64,000 nucleotides of DNA from Todiramphus chloris collaris (Eukaryota; Chordata; Aves; Coraciiformes; Alcedinidae), in contig JANVCC010000049.1 of NCBI GenBank assembly GCA_025345505.1, positions 7,283,568 to 7,347,567 on the forward strand. Reading direction: 5' to 3'. Position 1 is the first letter of the stretch, and each line of letters begins with the position of its first letter. This document shows, piece by piece, positions 1 to 11,823 of this stretch. A program made the position numbers and the translations under genes. The notes under the pieces are model-generated. The model did not search any database, was not told the origin of the DNA, and worked only from the letters and a program-made list of their open reading frames with translations.

Positions 1-2689
1 CTTAATTTTGTCCTGTTTTCTGTTGGCATGTTAGCTGATGCTCAAAGAGTTGAGCTGCTCAGTTGCTGGGGAGCTCAGGAGCTTGAGGACTCACTTCTTC
101 AGAGGAATTCAGAGCTCTCCTGTCGATGAGCTTGTAATGTCCCTATGAGAGCTATTTTGTAATTGCTGCTGCTCTTGTTTCAAAATAGGTTTTAAGAAGC
201 TGGTTTTTTCCCAGTTACTGATTGTAGAGCCACTTCTATGATAGAGGAGTTCAGAATAATATTTTGGGAACGGTTTATTAACTTCTCTGACTGGGTATGG
301 AGCACTGCAAATTTCCAGAGTATGTAAAGGTAAAATTAAAAGGAAAATTAAACAGGGTCAGATTGGTAAATAATGCTGAAAGGAATATTTCCAAGGATCT
401 GTGAGCCTGGGCTGTTCAAGCCAAGCCCTGAAGTCAAGTTCTGATCCAGATTCTTGAATATGCAGCAGACTTTGTGTGCTGATGATGTTTGCACAGACAA
501 AACGCTGGCAAATACTTGCCGTGGTTGAAACCATTCACACCTTCAGCAGTTGTCCAAGTACATCACTAAATGTCCATGCTGAAAAAAAGGTAAAATGACT
601 CAGAGTGTAATGCACAGATAAGGCCTGACTGGACTGTCTGCTGTCTGCCTCTCTACTTTCCTTGCCTCTGTTGCCGTAGTACTTCAGAACGTGATGTCAC
701 TGGAGTTAGCTGCCCATTTGTTTATGGGTGTCTGTATTTGTCAGTCATTACCATAATATCCAAGAACCAGAGATGGGTCACTCTCATCTGTCTGCCCATC
801 GACAGAGAAGCTAACTACTTGAAAGGCTGATGCATCCTTTTGGATCTCCAAGGTCACTGAACCTGAGTATCTGTGTGAATCTTCAAGTGCTGCAGCTCCA
901 AGCAGGGTTGCTTGCAGCAGGAATGTTAATACTTGACATGAGAATAGGGACCAGATTTTTATGCTGCTGTGGGCCCACTGCAGAGCACAAAATATGTTTT
1001 CGGGTTTTTTTCTTGTTCTTTTTTCTAGTGCTGCTGACTGAATGCTGGGATGCTGTTCCCTAAAGCCATGCTTCTGACTTGCCTCCTTGTCTCTGAAAAG
1101 GGAATTAAGTGGGAGTAGGACTCCCTCTAACGCTGAGATGCAGAGTTAGAACTCTCACCACTACAGCTGAACACTTAATGACATAGTTGCTTAATTAAAA
1201 AATTATAATTAAATTACTTTGGTTTACAGCTTCTTCTTTACAAAGGCAACAGAGGTGGGAATGTTTAATGATGCAGAGTCAGATTTGGAGTTTATGAGTT
1301 GGAAGGCAGAGGAACAGCACAGAAGGTATCACTAAGTAGCTGGCTTCTGGGCTCTATCCCAGAAAAACAACCTGGGTTCTTCCTACTGAAGCACACTGGG
1401 GCTCTGAAGTGCTGCAGTGAGGGAGGTGGTGGTGGTGTATTTTCAGTGTCTTGGAGCCCCAAGTGGCAGGGTGATGTGATACCCACATCATTTAAGCCCT
1501 ATGCAATATTATTTCCTACTTCTCAAGTGCCTGTCCCAGTGTATGAGGCACTTCCAAGCCTGGCTTGTGGCAGAGGGAACTAGTGGCTTTTTGGGGTTGT
1601 TTCTAAAGGAGGGCTGCCTTTGAGGAACCCGTGTTTGTGTGAGCTCCCTTTGCAGCTAGAAAAGCTCATGGTGAGCTCTGGAAGCATGGATGAAACCTGA
1701 GGTTGTCACCCTCTGTCAAAAGCCTTTCTGAACATGAGCATTACCTGAATATGGAGCAACATGGCCAAAAAAACAAGTCTGATGTACTGTTGCTCAACTT
1801 AAAGAACAGGCAAAAAGGAGTCTTTTACTACAGGATACAACAACGTCTGATGGATGCATCAAAAGAGGGGGCTGTTGGACAAACCTTTCTCCCGTAGCTC
1901 ATCTCCTCTGGGATGTGCTTGTTCTGTTGATGGAAAAAGGGCATCTATTTCTGGGACCATCAGCCAGAGATGTTTTATGAGCACAAGGTTTGTCCAACAG
2001 AATTACATGGCCCATTTCCCTTAGTATCTGTTTATATCTACACCAGACTGGAAAGGGCAAATCTGTTTCCTGCAAAAATTGGGCTGTTTTAAAATTTGGT
2101 TGTATCCAGTTGTGGAACAAAATGCAAGACAATATTGTTCTTTAAGGGAATGAATCCTTAGTTTTGGGGCCTGGAGTCTGATGGTCTGAGGCTGAGTGTT
2201 TCTGGGATATTAATGTGGAGCCAGGTGCTCAAAAGAATTAAAAACCCCAAAGAAACAGAAATAGTGAAAAAGATCTGATGCACTTGCAGGGGTTTGTTGG
2301 TAATTCATCCAGATGAAGTTTCTTTGACAAGGATTATTCTATTTACAGATCAGTGGTGTCCCTGAAAGGCCCTGACTTGTCCACCAGTATCTTCCCTCCG
2401 GCAGCTCTACAGGCAGTGAAATATACTGTCATACTAAAATGGACAGAAATTATCTAGGTTGTGAATGCTGTGGGTTTTGTGGATTTGTTTTTCCTTTGGC
2501 TTAAGATTAGGCACAAATACAGTTAAGGAGAAATTTGCTGTTTTCAGAGGAATTCATAGTCGGAGTATCTGGAAAACAGTAGTGGTGGTTTTGTAGAAAC
2601 TCACCACTGAAATTTCCCTGGTACAGCTATGTCACTGGAAAAAAAACCAAATGAAATAGCCTCCTCTAGTGGCAAATGTCTTATCCAGA

Positions 2690-2719
2690 TTTTTTTTTTA
2701 ATTTTTTTTTTTTTTTTTT
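2690..2719. repeat. poly-T tract
   Basis: A run of ten T, then AA, then eighteen T. It is a homopolymer low-complexity tract with no retroelement body that I can recognise attached to it. Confidence 0.85.
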
Positions 2720-4348
2720 GAATCATGCTTTTTTCCCTACTGAGGAAAGTAGGCCAGGACATTATCTGCAAAATAAGGGTCGAGAGCTTTTTTTGTCTTG
2801 TAGAGGTTTACGCTTGTATTTCTGGCAAACACACTAAGCATCTTTTATTATCAAACCTTTTCCTGTGTGATCAGTTTCCCATGAGCAGCATAATCTGGAT
2901 ATAAGGAAAGTGCTGGGATGGTGTATTTAATAATGAGAATGAAGGCCTGATGGATGACACTGACACATAAAAGGCCATTTAATCTATTAATGGCTTTCAC
3001 TTTCACTTTTCTAATAGTGTTTGGTGCAGCATCTTGTCTGTGGAACGCAACTTTGGGACAAAAAAAAAGCATTTTTTGCTTAGATCAAACTTCTTCAATG
3101 CATTAATTTATGTAGCTGGTGATGTAGAGTCTGGAAAATGTATCAGATGATTTCCACCTTGTTTATACCTGCACAACTTCAGTAGAACTTCTCTGTCTTT
3201 ACATTAGCAAACTTCTAACTTGTTTATACTTAAGTATAAACATGATCTGAATCCACTTGCGAAGTGTTTTGCTTTTGTTGACATTCATCCAGGGAACTTG
3301 AGGCTGACTTTCCAAACAGTGCAGGACACTTCCTCATCCAGTTCATACTCAGGCATGTCAGCTCATCCCTTTCTGTCCAAGGCTTAGGTCAATATTTTCA
3401 GAAGTTTATTTTGATATGTTATCACAGGGAAATAAAATAACGATGATTTGCACTGTTATGTCAGTAGAAATTAAGAATACAATCTGAAGGATTAGACCCA
3501 ACCCCAAGTTTGTGCCAATTTAGATGACTTTCAACCCATTATTTGCCTCTGGTAAATAGTGAAATCATTATTTTATTAGAGCTAATTTATTTAATTGTCA
3601 TAAATGAAATTACTTTTAGGAGCGCTGATGTGTGTATTGATTTTGGCTGTAAATGCTTTCAGGCTGCTGAGAGAAGAGTTGTGTTTGCACAGAGCGTTTG
3701 CAAATGGCACGGGTAATGAAGAAACAGAGTCGGAACGGGACAGACTTGGCAAGAGGCACTGTCATTTCCAAACCATCTGCTCATTACTGAACGCTGCAGC
3801 TGCTGTGGTTGGGCTGCCTGCCATCTGGCCAGGACAGGGCTTTGGATTCTTCATGCTTAACTCTGACCTGCACCAGGGTCCTTGGGATTTCCTCAGGTAG
3901 GGAGGTAGTGACCACCAGGCTCAGTTCATCAACGCTGCTGGAGCCTCAGCTCAGGGGGATGGAGATGGAGTCTCCTCATCTCTGATACCTGCCTGGTGTT
4001 TTCTTGCAGTTGTTTCGATGTGATTTTTAGTGTGGTTTGTGAAAAGCACTTTGGGGAGTTCAATACATGCGTGTTGGGGAAGTGTAATGGATTTTAAGCT
4101 CCCAGTTTTCCTAGGTGTTTTTGCAAACCCCATCGCAGACATACAAACAGCATCCAGCTAACTTCCCTCAACAGAAAAGCTGGTAAAGGGTTAGTTGTGT
4201 TTTCATATGTAATGGGAAATAGGGAAAATGCTCCTTTTAGCTTTAAGAGTTAGTCTTCCACATCTGGAGTACCAGATATGAGTATGATCATGCTGTCATG
4301 AGGGCATGGATTAGACATTTGCTATGTTTTCTTTTCCATGCTTGACAA

Positions 4349-4402
4349 GTAGTTTGAGTTAGAAGTTTGCCTAGTTTGAGTAGTTTGAGTTAGAAGTTTG
4401 CC
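4349..4402. repeat. short direct duplication
   Basis: The 20-nt-plus string beginning GTAGTTTGAGTTAGAAG occurs twice, about 30 bp apart, separated by a shorter partial copy (TAGTTTGA). The copies are identical, which points to a recent local slippage or duplication event. Confidence 0.8.
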
Positions 4403-5464
4403 AGTGTAATTGAAATTCACTTTGCTGGTATCAGAAGGATGTCATCCCACAGGGCTCACGTAAATACACAGGTGGTACGAATACTTGTATCTCTTTTTAT
4501 TTTGTTTTTGTTTATTTAATATTTGCTCTGTGTGCATCAGCATTTGCCCACACTATGCGTGTGTTTTAACTTGGGTTGTGTGTGATAAGAGTCAAGAACA
4601 GAGCTGGGGCTTTACTCTGACCTGCTGGACAGTCCTCCTGCCAAAAGCTTCTGCAACTACGTGGGGCTTCCACTGCCTCCCCCGGGCACGGCTGTGGTAC
4701 AGCTGTAAGGCAGCAAGGGCCAGGAACCTCGTGTATATTTTCCTCCTTTTCCTCATATATCAGAGATGGAAATGAGTCAAGATACCTATCCTTGAGTGTG
4801 TCAGTGCAAAGGTACTGTGTTCTCTTGCTATCTTGGGAATGCTTGGCAAAGCGTTCTGTCTAATTCATCATCGTGCTGCTAGACCCAAGGTAGCCTGAAT
4901 ATCTCTGTACAGTGCACAGTACACGCTTTGCCAAGTGGACTTGGCCTTTAGGTTTTCACCAAGGGGGCAATTCCTGGTAGTAAATATTTACTTTCCAACT
5001 CACAGCTGCAAAGTGACGTGATCACCCTAGCAGGGCAGTGTCAGTGCTGTCCTGTCCTTGTGCAACATGTGGGATCACACAGGCTAGGACCGTTGATTTC
5101 AGAAGGAGAAAATAGGAGTCGCTTTTGATTATGCTTTGTTTTGAAATTTTACTGAAATATTCTCAATAGAATATACAATAAACATTGCATTGCATTTCAA
5201 TTAGAATAGCTTAAAAACTTTAGGCTAGTACCTCTGCTGTCCTTCCTGCTTTATTCTCCTGACATAACAGCAGGACACTGCAAGCTATTTGCAGGCAGGT
5301 AACAAAATAGCTCTCACACTTCTGTTTTCAATCCTGTGTCTGACTGTGAGTCCTGCTTTTGCAAATGAGTTTCTGTTGGGCTCAGGAATTTGTCAGACAT
5401 GTTACAAATTGGTGGGACAATTTATGCTACTTGGGAGTTGGCTGTTTAGTTACACATGCTGAAA

Positions 5465-5920
5465 AATCATAGAATCATAGAATTGTTCTGGTTGGAAGAG
5501 ATGATTAAGATCACCAAGTCCAACCATTAACCCAGCAATGCCAGGTCACCACTAAAGCATATCCCTAAGTGCCACATCTATATGACTTTTAAAAACCTCC
5601 AGGAACGGTGACTCCACAGCTTCCCTGGGCAGCCTGTTGCAGGGCTTGACAACCCTTTTGAGGAATAATTTTTTCCTAATATCTAATCTAAACTTCCTCT
5701 GGCACAACTTGAGGCCGTTTCCTCTTGTCCTGTCACTTGTTTCTTGGGAGAACAGACCGAATCCTACAACCTCCTTTCAGGGAGTTGTAGAGTGAGGTCT
5801 CCCCTGAGCCTCCTTTCCTCTAAGCTAGACAAGCTCAGTTCTCTCAGCCACTGCTGATAAGAGGTGTGCTCTAGACCCTTCACCAGCTTTGTTGCTTTTC
5901 TTTGGACGTGCTTCAGCACC
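5465..5920 (-). mobile_element. CR1 LINE fragment, 3' end, minus strand
   Basis: The + strand begins with AATCATAGAATCATAGAATTG, the complement of the CR1 octamer tail. It continues with the complement of the CR1 3' UTR (GGTTGGAAGAGATGATTAAG, then AGTCCAACC) and of the end of ORF2 (CTCCACAGCTTCCCTGGGCAGCCTG). The copy is truncated at its 5' end near 5920 and has no usable reading frame. Its many substitutions compared with the copy at 53474 suggest an older insertion. Confidence 0.9.
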
Positions 5921-7518
5921 TTAACAACCCGAATCTGAATTTAAAACTTGTCCTTTCTGTTAAAACATCATTTTAACTGCAGAACACGTTTTAAACAAGT
6001 TGCGTTGTGTATGGGCGTGACCCATACAGATGTTTGCCACTGCGGTGCTGCTCCTTGCTTTTTGCAGCCTTATGACCAGCGCATAATTCCAGGTGCCTGG
6101 TGGGACATGCAGGGTCCTTCCATGGAAGTGCTGGTCTCTGCTCCCTGGCACTGTACCACCAGGTGGCAGCTGAAGCCAAGGAAACAAGGGCTCTTGCCGC
6201 TCTGACTTCACACAGCTTCCCTTCATGAGTACAAACGGAAACATTCCCGGCTGATAAAGAGTTTCACTCTTTAAGCGACTTCTTCCTTATTTTAAACTGC
6301 GTGACAGGGTAGGACAATCAGGTAAAAATGAGAGGAAAGAGGGGGAAAAATGGAATGGAATCACAGATTCTCCCAAGCAAATATACAAATATATGGCATT
6401 TTTCCTAGTCCAAAATACACATAAAATAAGATTGAGTCCCTTTGTTTGTGGGCTAAAATTGAAACAACTGAATGACTCTATGAAAATATAGTGATCCCTA
6501 AAATGAAAATAGTCTCTGCTGAGCAACAGGCTCTAGAACCCCAAATGGGTGTTTTGTCTGGCTGGGCAAGAATTCAGAGCTCTCTTCTCCTTCCCCCAGA
6601 AGGCAAGAACTTTCTCATATTCATCATCTCTATTTCCCTGGAAGGTTTCTGTTGAAGCTGCTGTTCAACGTTGCATGATGTTGCTGTGGAACTGCTGAGA
6701 CAGCAGTGCTGTGCTTGCTTTTCTGTATTTTGCATTTAAGATTCTTTGGTCATAACAGCAGCAGCAAAGCTAGAGCCTGAGCTCTCAGCCTCTTCCTGCC
6801 AGACAAACTAGTTGGGGGGGTTTGTTGCTGGATTCCAGGGAGTAAGGTCAAGCCTCATTGTTGGGGTTTTTTTCCTGAACGAGATCAAAACTGCAAAGTA
6901 GGATTAATTGAAATAGGAACACCTAGTAGTTTGCAAGATTATGAATCTGATTCCATGTTGCAGTCCTGGAAAGGGGCAATTTTTCTGCCACAGCTGAGCA
7001 GTGATGTGTGTCATTTCTCTCGTACCCATGCTAGTTTCTTCAGATGTGCTCTGGTCATTGTTTCAGCACATATCATTGCTTAGATGCAAACTAGACAGTT
7101 TGCCTGTTGTGGAGAGCACATTCAGAAGGCAGAGCACCATGTTTTCTGAGAAGAGAGTGCTTGGTACAGTTCTTGCTGCATTATCCCCATACCAGTCAGC
7201 AAGGTAATGTGGGTCTGCAAATCCTACTGGACCTACCAAGCTGTCTGTTCTGGTCATCTGTAAAGTGAATAGATGTGGCACGTAATGCCATGGGTAAACT
7301 GACCAAATTGTGGACTGGGTTTGACTCACTACTGTCTCCTTCAGGGGGGTAACCTGAGCTTTCTTCCTTGGATGCTTAGAAACGTAAATGCCTTCTCCAT
7401 AACCAGCTTCTTTTTTTGATTTCTCTTAGTTGTTTAGTCATCAGTCATCCATTAGTTATAACATGGAAATCGCCAGTGAGTACCTCATAGCAAACAGCAG
7501 CTTGATTTTTATTGATAC

Positions 7519-7552
7519 ATAAATAATAATAATAAAAAAGTATATATATATA
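7519..7552. repeat. AT-rich microsatellite (AAT)n then (TA)n
   Basis: AATAATAATAAT is followed by an A-run and then six TA dinucleotides. It is a simple repeat that may be length-polymorphic. Confidence 0.85.
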
Positions 7553-9550
7553 ACTGGTTTATTACAAATTCTACTTTCTACGCCACTCTGTAAAGTTGCT
7601 GTTTTAAACTGACATCTCACAGGGGTACCTGGTACTCTAGCAGAGGTAAGGTGTTAGCTGCAGTCTCAGATGAGTGGTGTTCCTTTCTGCCAGGTGGTTC
7701 TAGCCATGTGCTGAGGGTACTTAATAGACACCAAGTGGAGCTGTATTTTCCTTTTATTAATAAAACCAGTACAACAAGTATATATGCAATGAAGAGATAG
7801 ATGGTAATAAGGAGTAGCTGGACACAGGTTATGTTTTCAATATACGACTCAAATTTTATTGTAAACCCATAAGCATGATTCTAAACCTTACTTGAGGTAG
7901 CTGAAGAGGAAAGAATACTGAAATTTTAATAAGAACTGTGTAAATTTAAGGGAGCTGTCATTACAAATTCATGTAGGCTTTGGGAAAAGGAGTTAAATGC
8001 AATGGTGCTTGTGGGAAAAGAACTACATTTACAAGCAGATTAACCTTGTTTGTAATTGCAAGGCAGTAAGCAACACTACTGCTGCCTTTTGACTGCCTAT
8101 CAATAATTGACATGGGTGACATAAAACCTATTGACTCAAGGTCAGTTGTGTGAAATCAATAGAACTCAGTAGGAGATTAGAGATAGGCTTGAGTATGTTC
8201 TTCCACGTGGGCTTTTGACTTTTTTTTTTTTGTGAGAATGGTTCCATTTCCAAGTCGAGAGGTCTCAGAATCAACTTCAGTATTTGCCCCACTGCAGAAC
8301 AGGTACTATTCATTTCTGGAAAGGCTGTTTTTAATAGTACTTGAATATTAGCATTTGTATTGAACTGTATTTGAATATTAGCAATGTTCTTGGCTTGATT
8401 ATAAGCATAACAAACAGTGAATATTCTAAAATTTTGCAATTTCTAACACGATTTGTTTGTGTATCCTTGTTGTGAATTCCAAGTGCATAAGCAGTACCGT
8501 GTATTAGTAAACACTGAAGTATTCTTCTGGGAAAATTATTTATTAGTAGTAAACTAGCCTGCTTCGCTTTTCAGGTCTAGATACAGCAAAACATAAATGC
8601 CAAAATGCTTGAGTGACTTCATTTCCTAGATCTCATTTTAGTAACTAAAGCTCAGAATATGGAAGATGTTTCCTGGTCTATAACTTTTAAGGGTCTGATC
8701 CTTAACACATCTCATGCATTTGCAAGTGATTGTGTTAGAGGATGAAGAAGTTACTGCTCCTCTGTTGGAGTTTGGTCATTTTCCTCCTGATAAGCAAATT
8801 CATGTATGTCCACAGCTGGTCCATTGCACTGAAAAATAAACCAAATTCACAAAGACGTTACTTGTAAGCATGCCTTGGAGGGAGCAGTAGCTTCTAGAGA
8901 AGAGGCAGAGCCTTTTTAAATAGCTTTTCTCTACTACTTGCAATCATATGATACCATAATGACCAAATCACACTTAGAGACAGTGTTTAACTTTGAAATC
9001 TGACTCTGCTTCTAAATTGACCAAATCTCATTACTTACGTCATAGTGATCATGGGCTTAACTTGCTTTGCTGAAGAAGGATGAGTTAAACAGGGTCTCAG
9101 TCAAGTTCAGCAACAGAAAATTCAAATCCAGCCCTTAATTAACACAACAGAAGTATAATTGTGGTCACATTTCGAACCACATTCTTTGCAGTACTGTACA
9201 TCTTCAAAACCAAATCTCAGTGTTTTCTTCATTCATCAAAATTGCATTAGGATTAGCTGGTTTGGTTGACCTCAGCTGGAACATTTTCATTATTTTTCAC
9301 TAAATCCAAACGTCAAAAAAGGAGCTTTTCTGAAATGCAGAAGTACAAGATTAAAAATTTCTAAAAGGTAATTATTTGAGAATTGTTAGCAAATGTAATT
9401 CCTCTAAGTGCTTTTTATACTTGTGACATTTACGGCACATTAATAATGCAGCTTGTTTAAAGAAGAAAGAAAGTATGGTACATATTCTACCTCATGAATG
9501 TTGTTGAGCTATTCATTGCAAAATGCCTTACAATAAGGGTAGAAACTAAA

Positions 9551-9567
9551 CGGAGCGTCACGCTCCG
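9551..9567. other. perfect GC-rich hairpin
   Basis: CGGAGCG-TCA-CGCTCCG is a perfect 7-bp inverted repeat around a 3-nt loop. It carries four CpGs in otherwise AT-rich DNA. It lies about 380 bp upstream of the exon 1U start codon. It may be a structure in the 1U 5' UTR or a palindromic protein-binding site; the sequence alone does not decide between these. Confidence 0.6.
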
Positions 9568-9949
9568 ATGGCTGGTGTAATGTACTGCAGTATCCTGTTA
9601 CAGGTATTCTTTGTAATTCTAGGAGGAAGAAAATAAAATTTGATGCTCAAAATAATAAGTTTAAGTAAATCATGTAGGGAGAAATGTACATTTATGTCCA
9701 AGAAATGGTTAGATGTTGCCAGAACAATACAGCTACATTATGAATCTTTTATGATCTCTGAAAGTCATAATGGTCTGTCACTAATGCCCATTAATGATCT
9801 CTCTATACCGCGGGTATGGGCTTGATGTTTCTGGCCAGTACCTTAGAGAATACTTTAAATGTGCCTTAAACTTTCTCTGATCTGCTCCCTGTGTGTCTGC
9901 TCCAAATGTAGACTGCAATTGTCCGGGTAGGAGCAGCTTGTAAGGCAGC

Positions 9950-9980
9950 ATGGCTTTGGGGTTAAGAAAGTCTTATTCAG
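9950..9980 (+). CDS. FGF13: FGF13 alternative first exon 1U (coding part)
   Basis: This is the coding part of an alternative first exon of fibroblast growth factor homologous factor 2. The segment reads MALGLRKSYS and ends with one extra G before a strong donor (CAG|GTAAGA at 9981). That phase-1 end joins the AG of exon 2 to make the Glu codon that starts the shared EPQLKG core. An in-frame TAA lies at 9941-9943, two codons before the ATG, so the reading frame begins here. From memory the mammalian 1U peptide is MALLRKSYS, so this copy appears one residue longer. The resulting isoform would lack the basic nuclear signal and the inactivation peptide carried by exon 1S. The 5' end of the non-coding part of the exon cannot be set. 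The match is short, but motif, phase, donor and position upstream of 1S all agree. Confidence 0.82.
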
Positions 9981-11149
9981 GTAAGATGTATTTAACCAAT
10001 ATTTTTGCAGTAAAAAATGAGTAGGTATTTCCTGGCAACTGATCCTCTGTAGAGATTATAACCTCTATAAAGAAATGAGAGGTTAATACTTATTAGTATT
10101 AGGATTAGGAATATGGTTCTTTGACTCCATGAATTTTCTTTGGTAACTCTAAAAAATGCACTATTTAAGAAGGAAAAGGCAAGTGTTACTGTTAATTCCT
10201 ACTGATTGGAACTGTAAATGTACTGAATGTGCTGCTGAACTGGAAAAATTGTCCTGTTTTAATATCTTAAATGTTGCACAGATTGATTTTATGGCCTTTT
10301 AAACATCCATGCTATGTCTTCAGTTAAATTTGTACCAAAGCTTTTTGTCAGGTGTAAAGCTTGCTTTAAAGAAAAAAGAAACCAAAAATAATGCTTCCAG
10401 TTCTGTTCGAATTGTCTTTCATGAGAGTATTGTGCCTAACATTAACTGAAGACAATCTTGTTATGGCATTAATAACTTGAAAACCTTTTCAAGAGAAAAC
10501 CAGCATCATTTCTCTATTCTTTTGCAAATGTTTTAGCTAAGGGCTTTTGAATGTGTCCTTTGTTTTCTTTTTTAATAATGAAAAAGCGTATTCTCTTCAT
10601 TTGGTACATGAAATGATCAGATTACTGTAAGAACCAACGCCCTACGGCTAGAAGAGAAAAACAAATCCAAGGACTCTTGGAAAATGCCCCAATATCAGAC
10701 AGTAATTGGGGTTAGATATTAACTGTGAGAGTTAGATGTTAACTGTCTGGTTCATGTATCATTCTTTATTAGAAATTACTCAGAGGGATTAGTAGACAAC
10801 TTTTGTGACATTGCACGCAGCACCCATGGTGCGGGTTTTTTTTCCTCCTCAAAATTAAAATAGTCAACGTAGGTATGGTGAAGCGTAGAACGTGAAGTAA
10901 GCAGTCTGCAGTGGGTTCAGCAGGTTAAAAATGCATTTACAAAATGTAACCTCTCGATACGTAATCCAGGTTGCTAACTACTAAGTCCCAAGCAGTAGGT
11001 TTTTACAGCATGCCGGCGGCACAAGTGAAGCGGGGCTGACACCACGGCAAGATTTTGCTGTAGGTCAGCTAGGGGGGAATGCGTTGCCTGGTCACAATAT
11101 ACAGTGGAAGCGCTGGCAGTTGACTCTGGATGTTGGGCTGTAAACTCGG

Positions 11150-11290
11150 TGTAACGGGCAGGCTCCCTGTTCGGCGGGGCCGGAGGGGGCCCGGCGCGGA
11201 TCAGCACCGCGGACAGCGGCCGCCCGCCCGACCCTGTCGGGGAGTCCGGGGTCGCTCCCGAGCGGGCGGACATGGGCCGAGCTCCGGGTA
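11150..11290. promoter_or_regulatory. isolated CpG-rich patch, possible regulatory element
   Basis: About 140 bp are very GC- and CpG-rich inside AT-rich flanks, with runs such as GGCCGGAGGGGGCCCGGCGC. An 8-bp inverted repeat, CCGCCCGC at 11220-11227 and GCGGGCGG at 11262-11269, flanks the core. The patch lies about 1.2 kb downstream of exon 1U. A minus-strand frame is open across it, but GC-rich DNA has few stops, so I do not call a gene. It could be a small promoter, an enhancer or an unmethylated island. Confidence 0.45.
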
Positions 11291-11298
11291 CAAGTGAA

Positions 11299-11347
11299 AC
11301 ACAGCCCTAAATGTGGCCACACAGCCCTAAATGTGGCCACACAGCCT
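11299..11347. repeat. 20-bp tandem repeat, about 2.4 copies
   Basis: The unit ACAGCCCTAAATGTGGCCAC occurs twice without mismatch (11301-11320, 11321-11340), followed by a partial third copy. It sits right at the edge of the CpG-rich patch. Confidence 0.9.
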
Positions 11348-11787
11348 TGCGTGGGAGTCCCAGAGGCTCTCCCAGCCGGCCTGAGCCCAACTCTTGCGAG
11401 TCGGCTGTTAATTACAGCCAGAGGCACCACGGACGTTGGTTGTAATTAACTATCACCAGTGACCGAAACAAAACTGGGAAAGAAAGTGAATGACCTTGCT
11501 GGGGCAGTTACAAGAACTATCTGTAGGTGTCCCTCTTGTTTCTGGTTTTCGCAGTAATTTTATTGGGTTGGGTTTTCAACGGAAGTACTGGAAATCTGTC
11601 CCATTTGTTTGGTTTGTTACTGTTTGCAAATTAATGTTCTACAGCGTTTCCTCTACAGGAAGCTTTATATTTTGCCAAAAGCCTCCTGAAAAGACTACAT
11701 CGTAACTTTTTTAGTAGGCTAAAATTTATGGCAATAACAGTTTAAAAATACAGTCACTGAGTAAGACATTTCATGTGTTACAGAGCT

Positions 11788-11823
11788 GGAAAAAAGAAAG
11801 GAAGAAAGGAAAAAAGGAAAGGT
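11788..11823. repeat. purine-rich (GAAA/GGAA) tract
   Basis: A run of A and G only, with GAAAGGAAGAAAGG-type units. It is a low-complexity polypurine tract with no further function visible. Confidence 0.75.

Larger units (their letters stand above)
1..5464. other. non-coding sequence upstream of exon 1U
   Basis: I see no coding exon here. All ORFs are short, overlap on both strands and resemble no family I recognise. The stretch is AT-rich with a poly-T run at 2690-2719 and a short duplication near 4349-4402. In mammals further alternative first exons of FGF13 (1V, 1Y) lie upstream of 1U. I looked for their coding sequence here and did not find it. If those exons lie further upstream, this stretch is intronic to the longer transcripts. 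Confidence 0.6.
5921..9949. other. non-coding sequence immediately upstream of exon 1U
   Basis: No coding exon seen. The stretch holds an AT-rich simple repeat at 7519-7552 and a small GC-rich perfect hairpin at 9551-9567. The promoter for exon 1U should lie in its last part, but the region is AT-rich and I see no CpG island or clear TATA box that fixes a start site. Confidence 0.55.

Noticed and set aside
1-9949. FGF13 alternative first exons 1V and 1Y
   Set aside because: No frame resembling the start of 1V (MSGKVTKPK) or 1Y (MLRQDSIQSAELKKKE) was found. They probably lie further upstream.
10974-11430. Minus-strand ORFs over the small CpG-rich patch
   Set aside because: Composition-driven open frames across 140 bp of GC-rich DNA. 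Two different frames are both open and neither resembles a family I know.
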